From Pseudaquabacterium pictum (GTDB lineage Bacteria; Pseudomonadota; Gammaproteobacteria; Burkholderiales; Burkholderiaceae_C), in the NCBI RefSeq assembly GCF_005403045.1, contig NZ_BJCL01000004.1, forward strand, positions 186,001 to 250,000: a stretch of DNA of 64,000 nt, given 5' to 3'. The number at the start of each line of letters is the position of its first letter. Within the stretch, counting starts at the first letter, position 1. The notes below the pieces were generated by a model. That model was not told where the DNA came from. It saw nothing but the letters and a program-made list of their open reading frames with translations, and did no database searches. The translations under genes were made by a program, and so were the position numbers. Shown piece after piece: positions 39,102 through 46,555 of the stretch.

Positions 39102-40244
39102 TCAGGCCGGCAGCATGCCGGCCTGCTGCATCAGCTCGGCCAGGAAGCTGTCTTCCAGCGCATAGACGCCGCGGGCGGCCTTCCAGACCAGGGCCTTGTC
39201 CTGCAGCGCCACCAGGGCCTGCTGGACGTTGTTGGTCTCGGGCTCGACCTTGGCATCGGGCGCGATGGTGGCCAGCGTGGCGCGGTAGCGGTCCATGGTC
39301 TGCGCCTCGAACGGCGCATAGCCGGCGCCACTGGCGGCCAGCACCCGCAGCACAGCCGACTGCAGCGGCGTCAGGCTGTGCACCACGCGCAAGGCCTCGT
39401 GATTGCTGGCACGCACCTGTTCCTGGATCAGCTGGTGCAGGCGCTGGGCAAACTGGCCGGGGCGCACGGCCAGGTCATACAGCAACGCATCGACCGCGCC
39501 GCCCAGGATCTCCGGCCGGAAGGCCGCCGCGCTGAACCACTGGTAGACCTGGTCCGCGTCCAGTTCCTGCCGGAACGGCAGGTGGCTGATGAACCAGGCG
39601 ATGTAGTCGGGCCCCAGCGGCGGAAAGTTGACCAGCGGCGCGCCGAAGAAGGCCTGGTCCTTGCTGTTCCGCAGCATGGCCAGCTTGTCGCGGTTGGAGC
39701 CGGTGGCCACCACCCGCAGGCCGTGGTGGGCGCTGGAATTGAGCTCGTCGCGCGCGGCCTTCAGCGCGAACAGCGCATTCGCGCCGGCCTCGCTGGTGAT
39801 GGCATGCTGGGCTTCGTCGACGATCAGCACCGTCATCGCCTGGGCCTCGTCGGACAGCGCCGCCAGCGCGGCGCTGAGGCTCACCCCCTGGGCCAGACCC
39901 ACCCGGTCCAGCGAGAAGGCCAGGCCGCCGACGCTGACCTTGTCCAGCCCGCTGCTGCGCGCCAGCCGGGTGACCACACCCTCGCGCTGGGCCAGGGCCG
40001 CGCGGATGGCCGCGACGATCACGTCGCCGGGGTCGGCCGTCTTGTCGGCCCACAGGTCGGCATAGATGACGACGGCGCCGCGCCGGGCCAGTGCGGGGCG
40101 CAGGTCTTCCCGCAGGAAGGTACTCTTGCCGGTGCGCCGCGGCGCGGCCAGGAACAGGCCGGAGCCCGAGGCCGAGGTGGCCGGCGCCGCCAGCAGCCGG
40201 GCGGCCAGGTCGTCGGCCAGGGCCTGGCGGGGGAAGATGGTCAC
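39102..40244 (-). CDS. AAA-type ATPase (ORC/TniB-like P-loop protein)
   Basis: 380 residues. Walker A is APRRTGKST (near residues 34-42), and Walker B VLIVDEAQH with the Asp-Glu pair near 144-145. A sensor-1-like RVVATGSN follows, and the C-terminal part is helical with a winged-helix-like end (SPLTPLQSAVLRVLAASGAGY region). The start is a GTG at 40244, supported by the Pro-Arg N-terminus used in this family (TIFPRQ). Such proteins are DNA- or partner-loading ATPases, sometimes found next to mobile elements or defence genes, but no such partner is in view. The AT-rich region upstream holds a likely control site. Confidence 0.8.
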   Translation of the reverse strand: MTIFPRQALADDLAARLLAAPATSASGSGLFLAAPRRTGKSTFLREDLRPALARRGAVVIYADLWADKTADPGDVIVAAIRAALAQREGVVTRLARSSGLDKVSVGGLAFSLDRVGLAQGVSLSAALAALSDEAQAMTVLIVDEAQHAITSEAGANALFALKAARDELNSSAHHGLRVVATGSNRDKLAMLRNSKDQAFFGAPLVNFPPLGPDYIAWFISHLPFRQELDADQVYQWFSAAAFRPEILGGAVDALLYDLAVRPGQFAQRLHQLIQEQVRASNHEALRVVHSLTPLQSAVLRVLAASGAGYAPFEAQTMDRYRATLATIAPDAKVEPETNNVQQALVALQDKALVWKAARGVYALEDSFLAELMQQAGMLPA

Positions 40245-40288
40245 GGCGGGGTCGCGGCGGGCAGCCGCAGGTTGGCATTACAGGCAAT

Positions 40289-40304
40289 TATAGTTGTCTA
40301 TAGT
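40289..40304. promoter_or_regulatory. AT-rich control region with two TATAGT repeats
   Basis: TATAGT occurs at 40289-40294 and 40299-40304, ten bases apart (one helical turn), with AATTATA just before. The same stretch read on the minus strand offers a TATAAT -10 box for the ATPase gene (start 40244), and on the plus strand a TATAGT -10 box for the MFS gene (start 40388). It is the most AT-rich short stretch I noticed in an otherwise very GC-rich window. A repressor or divergent promoter site is inferred from position only. Confidence 0.5.
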
Positions 40305-40387
40305 GCGCAGCAGGCCAACACGGCGCTGCGGGCACGGCTGTCACCGGTTCTGGCCAGAATGCGCCGCCGACCCACCGCCGTCCCGCC

Positions 40388-41587
40388 ATGCCTTCCTCTG
40401 CCCCCGGCCGCGCTGCCGAACCGCCCGCCAACCCGGTGCTGTGGCTGATCCCGGCGGTGTACTTCCTGTTCGTCGCCGGGGAATTCGCCACCATCACGTC
40501 GATCGCCCTCACGCTCACCGAGCGCGGCGCCAGCGCGCTGCGCGTGGGCGTGCTGGTGTCGGCGCTGTGGCTGGGCATCCTGGCGGCCAGCCTGCGGGCC
40601 CATGCCTGGATCGCGCGGCATGGCCATGGCCGGGTCTTCGTCGGGGCGATGGTGGTGTCCCTGGTCAGCATGGGCTCGATGGCACTGCACCAGCGCTACG
40701 ACGCCTGGCTGCCGGCGGCGGTGGTGCTGGGCATCGGCGGCGGGCTGGTGTGGGTGGCTGGCGAGAGCTGGCTGGCCGAAGCTGCACCGCCGGCGCGGCG
40801 CGGCCTCTACGTCGGCCTGTTCGAGACGGCCGTGGGCCTGGGGCTGATGGCCGGCCCGGCCCTGGTCCCGCTGGCGCTGTGGCTGCAGGCACCACCCATC
40901 GTGCTGGGCACCGGCCTGATGCTGGTGGCGCTGGGGGTCTCGCTGGCGCTGCTACGGGCACCGCGTCTGGCCATGCACGACACGGTGGCGACTGGCGATG
41001 CCACCACGCCAGACCCCGGCGGCGACTGGCGGGCGGTGGCCCTGCCGCTGGTCATGCTGGCGGCGCTGAGCGGCCTGATGGAGAGCGGCATCTCGTCCCT
41101 GCTGCCGTCGATCGCGATGCGGCTGGACTTCAGCATGGCCGCCGCGGCAACGCTGGGCGCGGTGATCGGCGCCGGCAGCGCGCTGCTGCAGAGCCCGTTC
41201 GGCCTACTGGCCGACCGCACCGGCATGGGCCGGGCCATGGCGCTGGCCTGGCTGCTGGTGGTGGCCAGCCTGGCGGCCCTGGTGGCCGGCGCCGAGCACC
41301 ACGGGCTGCTGTGGGGCGCCGGCTTCGTGATCGGCGGCGCGGGCGGGGCGGTCTACACGCTGGTCGTCATCGCGCTGGGGCACCACCTGCGCGGCAGCGG
41401 CCTGGTCAAGGCGATGGGGCTGCTGGTCACCGCCTACACCATGGGCACGGCCGGCGGACCGGCGGCCGGCGGCTGGCTGTTCGACCAGGCCGGCCTGCGC
41501 GGCCTGGCCGGCGTGCTGCTGGCGGTGGCGCTGCTGGGCTGCGTGCTGACCTGGCGGGCGGTGCCGGCCACCCGCGCATCAGCCTGA
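40388..41587 (+). CDS. MFS transporter (YcaD-like)
   Basis: 399 residues with about 12 hydrophobic helices. The start and first helices are YFLFVAGEFATITSIALTLT, and the loop after helix two and three is HAWIARHGHGRVFVG, which is close to the YcaD branch of major facilitator proteins. In the second half the repeat of the loop (LADRTGMGRAMALAW) is clear. The transported compound is unknown; drug or metabolite efflux is usual. Its stop overlaps the end of the LysR gene on the other strand by nine bases. Confidence 0.9.
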   Translation: MPSSAPGRAAEPPANPVLWLIPAVYFLFVAGEFATITSIALTLTERGASALRVGVLVSALWLGILAASLRAHAWIARHGHGRVFVGAMVVSLVSMGSMALHQRYDAWLPAAVVLGIGGGLVWVAGESWLAEAAPPARRGLYVGLFETAVGLGLMAGPALVPLALWLQAPPIVLGTGLMLVALGVSLALLRAPRLAMHDTVATGDATTPDPGGDWRAVALPLVMLAALSGLMESGISSLLPSIAMRLDFSMAAAATLGAVIGAGSALLQSPFGLLADRTGMGRAMALAWLLVVASLAALVAGAEHHGLLWGAGFVIGGAGGAVYTLVVIALGHHLRGSGLVKAMGLLVTAYTMGTAGGPAAGGWLFDQAGLRGLAGVLLAVALLGCVLTWRAVPATRASA

Positions 41588-42586
41588 CCGCGTCGGCCGG
41601 CCGGCCGCATGCCGCACCGCCGGGCGGTGCCCGGGCAGCTGCCGCAGCAACTGGCGCACCACCGCATCCACCTTGCCGGCGCGGCAGGTGAGCACGATGT
41701 CCTGCTGGAACGACAGCCCGTCGGGCCACACCCGGCGCAGGCTGCGCAGCGCCTGCGACTGCGCGACCAGGTGGTCGGGCAGCACGCCGGCATGGCAACC
41801 GGTCAGCACCAGCAGGGCCACGCCCTCCAGGCTGTCGGCCTGTGCCGACGGCCGGGCCTGGCGCCAGGCGCTGCGCAGCGGCTCGGGCACATCGTCGCCG
41901 TAGGGATCGGCCACGAAGGGCAGCTGGGCCAGCGCCTGCAGGCTGCGCGCGGCGGCAGCGTCGTCGTGCCAGGGGTGGCCCGGCGCCACCCACAGGCTGT
42001 TGGGCTCGCTGTACAGCGGCAACTGCTGCAGGCCAGGCGCTGCCGCGCGGGCGCCGATCACGCCAGCGTCCAGCTGCCCGGCCAGGATGTCGCGCTCGAT
42101 CTGCAGCGGCCGCAGCGCGCTGATGCGCAGCTGCAGGCCCGGCATGGCGTGGCTGCAGCCGGCCAGCATGTCGGCCAGCAGGTTGTTGCCGGCCAGCGTG
42201 GTCAGGCTCATCAGCGCGTCCACCACGCCCAGGCGCAGCAGCGGAGGCGGCGCCTGGCCCAGGGCGGCCACGCCGCTGTCGAAGCTGCGCATGGCCGCCA
42301 GCAGCGGCAGGGCCAGCGCATGCAGCTGGCGGCCGTCGGCCGTGAGGCGGAAGCCGCCGCGGCCGCGCTCGGCCAGCCGCAGGCCCAGGCGGGCCTCCAG
42401 CGCGGCCATCTGCTTGCTGACGGTCGACAGATCGACCCGCAGCGCCGCCGCCGCGGCCGAGAAGCCGCCGGCCGCCACCACCGCCACGAAGACCTGCACC
42501 AACCGCCAGTCGGCCTCGCCCAGCGCGGGCAGGGCGCCGTCCGCGAACATGGCGTGCGGATCCAGTGAACGTGGCGGTGCCGGCAT
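41579..42586 (-). CDS. LysR-family transcriptional regulator
   Basis: 335 residues. The N-terminal winged HTH is at about 24-80 (VQVFVAVVAAGGFSAAAAALRVDLSTVSKQMAALEARLG is the family opening), and the periplasmic-binding-like effector domain spans about 110-310. The first residues may be over-long: an in-frame ATG at 42550 would remove 12. It is divergent to the ureohydrolase gene (start 42665, 78 bases away), which is the typical arrangement for LysR control of a neighbour, so regulation of that gene is a good hypothesis. It is convergent with the MFS gene with a nine-base overlap. Confidence 0.92.
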   Translation of the reverse strand: MPAPPRSLDPHAMFADGALPALGEADWRLVQVFVAVVAAGGFSAAAAALRVDLSTVSKQMAALEARLGLRLAERGRGGFRLTADGRQLHALALPLLAAMRSFDSGVAALGQAPPPLLRLGVVDALMSLTTLAGNNLLADMLAGCSHAMPGLQLRISALRPLQIERDILAGQLDAGVIGARAAAPGLQQLPLYSEPNSLWVAPGHPWHDDAAAARSLQALAQLPFVADPYGDDVPEPLRSAWRQARPSAQADSLEGVALLVLTGCHAGVLPDHLVAQSQALRSLRRVWPDGLSFQQDIVLTCRAGKVDAVVRQLLRQLPGHRPAVRHAAGRPTRSG

Positions 42587-42664
42587 GTGTGGCGCTGGGT
42601 TGTCTGGCTAGGCTGCCGGTCTTGATTCTCGACGCTGTGCCGCCGCCGCGGCCCGCCCCCTGCC

Positions 42665-43609
42665 ATGCATGATTTCGCCTTCCTCTCCGACAGCAGCTTC
42701 CTGCGCGTGCCACGCCAGGCCGCGCCGGCCGAGCGCCCGCTGGCCATCGCCGGCATCGCCTGGGATGGGTCCACCACCAACCGACCCGGCGCGCGCTTCG
42801 GCCCGCGGGCCATCCGCCAGGCCAGCCACATGCTGTGCGACGGCATCCACCCGGTGCTGGACAGCAACCCCACCCCGCTGCTGACCGACCTGGGCGACCT
42901 GCTGCTGCCCAACACCAGCCTGGCCGGCATGCGCGCCGCGCTGGCGCCGCAGCTGCCGGCCCTGCTGGCCGCGCACCACATGGTGTGGCTGGGCGGCGAC
43001 CACTCCATCACCCTGCCCATCCTGCGGGCGCTGGCCGCCCACCACGGCCAGCCGCTGGCGGTGGTCCACTTCGACGCGCATTGCGACACCTGGCAGGACC
43101 ACTTCGGCGAGCCCAGCGGCCACGGCACCTGGGTCAGCGAGGCCATCCAGGAAGGCCTGGTGCACCGCAGCTGCTTTACCCAGCTGGGCATCCGCTCGGC
43201 AGGTGATCCGGCGGCCACCCGCTATGTGCGCGACCAGGGCGGCCTGCTCTACACCGCCCGCGACCTGCGCGGCCGCGAGAGCAGCGCCCAGCTGGCCGAG
43301 GTGGTGCAGGCCATCCGCCAGCGCCTGGACGCGCAAGGCCGCCCGCCGGTCTACCTGAGCCTGGACATCGACTGCCTGGACCCGGCCTTCGCCCCCGGCA
43401 CCGGCACGCCCGAGCCAGCCGGCATGACCAGCGCCCAGGTGATGACCCTGCTGGAAGACCTGGCCGACCTCGACTTCGTCGGCATGGACTGCGTGGAGGT
43501 GGCACCGCCCTACGACCATGCGGAAATCACCGCCAGTGCGGCGGCTGGCTTCATCTGGACCTACCTGGCGGGGCGGGCGCGGGCCGTCAGCGCTCGGCGC
43601 GCGGGGTGA
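42665..43609 (+). CDS. Agmatinase/ureohydrolase family enzyme
   Basis: 314 residues. The binuclear-manganese ligands are visible: His113 (GGDHS), Asp137-x-His139-x-Asp141 (HFDAHCD) and Asp234-x-Asp236 (SLDIDCLDPAFAPGTGTPE). This matches the agmatinase/guanidinobutyrase/guanidinopropionase group and not arginase. It splits a guanidino compound into urea and an amine; which one is not certain. The last 23 bases overlap the end of the DUF3047 gene on the opposite strand. The LysR gene lies divergently upstream. Confidence 0.92.
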   Translation: MHDFAFLSDSSFLRVPRQAAPAERPLAIAGIAWDGSTTNRPGARFGPRAIRQASHMLCDGIHPVLDSNPTPLLTDLGDLLLPNTSLAGMRAALAPQLPALLAAHHMVWLGGDHSITLPILRALAAHHGQPLAVVHFDAHCDTWQDHFGEPSGHGTWVSEAIQEGLVHRSCFTQLGIRSAGDPAATRYVRDQGGLLYTARDLRGRESSAQLAEVVQAIRQRLDAQGRPPVYLSLDIDCLDPAFAPGTGTPEPAGMTSAQVMTLLEDLADLDFVGMDCVEVAPPYDHAEITASAAAGFIWTYLAGRARAVSARRAG

Positions 43610-44327
43610 GCGCCAGGTCGGTGATGAAACCCAGGCTGTCGCCGCCCGTGTTGTCCGCATCGGCGCCCACGGCGATGGCCAGCAGCGGCGGCACGCTGGT
43701 GGTTTCGTCGCCGAAGGCGCGGAGGAAGTCCGCCGCCAGGTCACGCTGCACGGCCTGCCAGGACCGCACGGCGGTGCCGAGGGTGAGGTAGCGGACCCGA
43801 CGGGTGTAGGCATTCGGCACCACCGTGCCCTCGGGCCACGACGGATCCCACACGTAGCACACGGTGGCCGACGGCAGGCGCTCGCCGGTGCGGCTCTCGG
43901 CCAGCCGCAGCAGCTGGCGTTCCAGGAACGGCACGGCGGCGCGGGGCATGTCGAACAGGGCGCAGACCTTCAGCGCCACATCATCGCCCTGGCGGCTGCG
44001 CAGGTCCGCCGCGGCCAGCGGCTGGTCGACACGCCAACGCCAGGCCAGCCGCCCCGCGGCGCCGTCCTTCAGCGGATGCACCAGGTTGCCGTAGGACGCC
44101 ACCGCCTGGATGCGCAGCACCACACCGCCGTCCAGCGGCGCCAGCTGGAAGCGGGTGACCGGCAGCGTCTGCGCCGGAAGCTTGGCCAGCACCCAGGGCG
44201 CTGGCGGCAGGGAACCGGGCGACCCCGCCAGCGGCGCCAAGGGCGGCACCAGCAACTGCGCCGCCGCCAGGCAGGGCGCCAGCGCGCCGATCAACCCGGC
44301 CCAGCGCCGCACGTGGTGGTGGCGCAT
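43587..44327 (-). CDS. DUF3047 domain protein
   Basis: 246 residues. A likely signal peptide (LIGALAPCLAAAQ, cut near residue 23) and then the DUF3047 core are seen: PVTRFQLAPLDGGVVLRIQAVASYGNLVHPL, LAWRWRVDQPLAAADLRSRQGDDVALKV, and an acidic end GDSLGFITDLAL. The function of DUF3047 is unknown; it is periplasmic with a carbohydrate-binding-like beta sandwich look. It is the last gene of the six-gene ArsS operon, and starts four bases after the stop of the TIGR04282 gene. The start at 44327 was chosen because it alone gives a signal peptide. Confidence 0.82.
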   Translation of the reverse strand: MRHHHVRRWAGLIGALAPCLAAAQLLVPPLAPLAGSPGSLPPAPWVLAKLPAQTLPVTRFQLAPLDGGVVLRIQAVASYGNLVHPLKDGAAGRLAWRWRVDQPLAAADLRSRQGDDVALKVCALFDMPRAAVPFLERQLLRLAESRTGERLPSATVCYVWDPSWPEGTVVPNAYTRRVRYLTLGTAVRSWQAVQRDLAADFLRAFGDETTSVPPLLAIAVGADADNTGGDSLGFITDLALTPRAER

Positions 44328-44331
44328 GCGG

Positions 44332-45048
44332 TCAGGCCAGCGGTCGCACCGCATCGCCGGCACCGCCATCAGGCCCGCGCAGGATGCGGTCGAGACGGGA
44401 CACATCGGCACCGCTGCCCGCGGGCCACCAGGCCTCGACGTCGGTGCGCCAGCCCGGCGGCAGGTGCACCAGGTCGGCCGGCTCGTCGATGTCGGCCACC
44501 GGCGCCAGCTCGGCCCAGCGCACGCCGGCGGCACGCAGCCGTTCGCGGGTGTCGTCCATCACGCGGGCATGGCTCCAGGCCATGCCGTCGAAGCAGCGCG
44601 CATCGGCCCGGCGCTGACCCACCAGGACGTAGCCGCCATCCAGCGCAGGCACGAACACGGCATCGTGGTCCTGCAGCGCCTGGGCGGCCTGGCGCAGCAC
44701 GGCTGCATCCAGCCCCGGCGCATCGGTGCCGATCAGCAGCGCGCGGCCATGCGCCGCCAGGCTGCGCGCCAGGGCGCGGTGCATGCGCTGGCCCAGGTCG
44801 CCGCTGCCTTGCGCAGCCAGGGTGGCGCCGTGCTGCGCGGCTGCGGCCTGCAGGGCAGGGTGCCCGGCATCGGGCGTGGCGCACAGTTCCACCGGGCCCA
44901 CACCAGCCGCCGTGGCCTGGGCCAGGGCATGGCGCAGCATGCGCTCGGCGAGCGCCGCGGCGCCGGCCGTGCCCAGCACGGGGGCCAGGCGTGTCTTGGC
45001 CAGGCCGGGCACGGGGGCCTTGGCAAACACGATCACCGCCGTGCTCAC
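44332..45048 (-). CDS. Arsenosugar-type glycosyltransferase, TIGR04282 family
   Basis: 238 residues of a GT-A-like nucleotidyl/glycosyl transferase. The N-terminus AVIVFAKAPVPGLAKTRL carries the nucleotide-binding KxPxxGxxKTRL motif; RALLIGTDAPGLDAAVLRQA and DAVFVPALDGGYVLVGQ are the other family blocks. TIGR04282 is defined by genomic association with ArsS and TIGR04283 in arsenosugar biosynthesis. The start is a GTG at 45048 that overlaps the upstream stop (GTGA). It transfers a sugar-like group in the cytosol, but the donor and acceptor have not been shown from sequence. Confidence 0.9.
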   Translation of the reverse strand: MSTAVIVFAKAPVPGLAKTRLAPVLGTAGAAALAERMLRHALAQATAAGVGPVELCATPDAGHPALQAAAAQHGATLAAQGSGDLGQRMHRALARSLAAHGRALLIGTDAPGLDAAVLRQAAQALQDHDAVFVPALDGGYVLVGQRRADARCFDGMAWSHARVMDDTRERLRAAGVRWAELAPVADIDEPADLVHLPPGWRTDVEAWWPAGSGADVSRLDRILRGPDGGAGDAVRPLA

Positions 45049-45722
45049 CGGTAGGCCTCCGCCAGGCGTGCCGCCGATTCGCCACGCCAGTAACGCCAGC
45101 GCAGCCGCCACATCAGCAGGATGGTGCGCCAGACGCCGCGCTGCTCCCAGCGCCGGCCCGAGGTGCAGACCCGCGCACGCAGGCAGGCCGGCGGCCCCAG
45201 CCGCTTGAGCCGCCGCGAGATCTCGATGTCCTCCATCAGCGGCTGGACCGGGAAGCCGCCCACCTGGTCGAAGGCATCACGGGTGACGAAGATCGCCTGG
45301 TCACCGGTGGCGATGCCGCTGCAGCGCGAGCGCAGGTTCATCAGCGCCGCCACCACGCGCAGCATCCAGGGCCGGCCGGCGATGCGCACGTCGAAGCGGC
45401 CCCAGGACGCGCCGGCGGCCAGGGCCTGCGCCACCAGCACATCGGCCAGCGGTGGCAGGCGGGTGTCGGCATGCAGGAACAGCAGCGCCGCCCCGCGGGC
45501 CTGCGCGGCGCCGGCGTTCATCTGCAGTGCACGTCCGCGCGGTGCGTCCACCACGGCATCGACCCAGGGCCGGGCCAGTGCCGGCGTGGCGTCGCTGCTG
45601 TGGCCATCGGCCAGCACCAGCTCGACACCCCGCGCCCGCAGGGGCTGCAGGGCCTGCAGCGTGGCCTCGATGCCTGCGGCCTCGTCCAGGGCCGGCACCA
45701 CGATCGACAGTGCCGGTCTCAT
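45045..45722 (-). CDS. Arsenosugar-type glycosyltransferase, TIGR04283 family
   Basis: 225-residue family-2 glycosyltransferase. It opens with LSIVVPALDEAAGIEATL and has the acidic donor-binding LVLADGHSSDATP and FLHADTRLPP, then a QAIFVTRDAFDQVGGFP acceptor block and a C-terminal hydrophobic end (ILLMWRLRWRY). This subfamily is known with ArsS and TIGR04282 in arsenosugar clusters. The ATG at 45722 overlaps the DUF547 stop (ATGA), and its own stop overlaps the next gene, so translation is coupled on both sides. Confidence 0.9.
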   Translation of the reverse strand: MRPALSIVVPALDEAAGIEATLQALQPLRARGVELVLADGHSSDATPALARPWVDAVVDAPRGRALQMNAGAAQARGAALLFLHADTRLPPLADVLVAQALAAGASWGRFDVRIAGRPWMLRVVAALMNLRSRCSGIATGDQAIFVTRDAFDQVGGFPVQPLMEDIEISRRLKRLGPPACLRARVCTSGRRWEQRGVWRTILLMWRLRWRYWRGESAARLAEAYR

Positions 45723-46555
45723 CGTGCGTCGTTCAGCGCCCAGTCGTAATCGGTGAAGGCGATGTCGACACTGCCGGCGCGGATGCGCGCGCGGTCGGCC
45801 GGCGCGTCCGCCAGCTGGTCGGCGTAGCGCGCGGCAAACGCCGGCAGCGAGGCGATGCCGCGGTGGCCGAGGCGGAAGTCCTCGCCATACCAGTCGAAGA
45901 TCTTCGACAGCTCCAGCCGGCCGCGCTGGGCGTTGTAGCGGTTGCGGGTGCGGTCGCTCATGAAGCGCAGCGTCTGCTCGTCCATCTGCGCGTCCAGCCG
46001 GGCGGCGACGAAGGCCTCCTCGCGCAGCGCCGGGCAGCCGATGCTGGCGCAGTTGACCGCGAAGTGCACCCGCGGATCGTCGTATTCACCGCGCTTGCGC
46101 AGCATGGCGTGCTCGATGTCGTCCAGCGACACCTTGCCGCCCAGCAGGCTGATCCACTGGGGCTTCCAGGGGCTGCTGAGCAGGCTGCCGAGGTCCTTGA
46201 TCGACTTCAGATCCGGGTAACGGGTGAGGATCAGCTCGACCGTGAAGGCGTTGTAGGCATTGGTGAGGAAGGCCTGGCGCTCGGCCTTGGACCAGGCGCC
46301 GAAGCTGCCCGACGCCACCGCCGACAGGCTGTCGAGGTAAGTCTTCAGCGCCGCGCGGTCGGCCTTGAAGCCGGCATAGGCCACCTGCGTGGCCTGGCCG
46401 CCGCGCAGCAGCCGCACATGCTTGCGCAGCAGCGCCGTCCAGGCCGCGTGGCTGTGGTCGAAGCCGGCGGACTGCGCCCGCAGCGGTGGCGGCAGCAGGG
46501 CCGCGGTGCTGGCCAGTGCCAGGCCCAGCCAGTGGCGTCGTGGCAGTGTCGTCAT
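45719..46555 (-). CDS. DUF547 domain protein, exported
   Basis: 278 residues. A signal peptide with two arginines (MTTLPRRHWLGLALASTAALLPPPLRA, a possible Tat signal) is followed by the DUF547 domain: FLTNAYNAFTVELIL, the HFAVNCASIGCPALREEAF Cys/His stretch and LSKIFDWYGEDF. In DUF547 the Asn-Cys-x-S-x-GCP motif resembles a papain-like nucleophile, but no activity is proven. The family is often found with ArsS-type genes. The ATG at 46555 overlaps the stop of the reductase-fusion gene. Confidence 0.87.
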   Translation of the reverse strand: MTTLPRRHWLGLALASTAALLPPPLRAQSAGFDHSHAAWTALLRKHVRLLRGGQATQVAYAGFKADRAALKTYLDSLSAVASGSFGAWSKAERQAFLTNAYNAFTVELILTRYPDLKSIKDLGSLLSSPWKPQWISLLGGKVSLDDIEHAMLRKRGEYDDPRVHFAVNCASIGCPALREEAFVAARLDAQMDEQTLRFMSDRTRNRYNAQRGRLELSKIFDWYGEDFRLGHRGIASLPAFAARYADQLADAPADRARIRAGSVDIAFTDYDWALNDAR

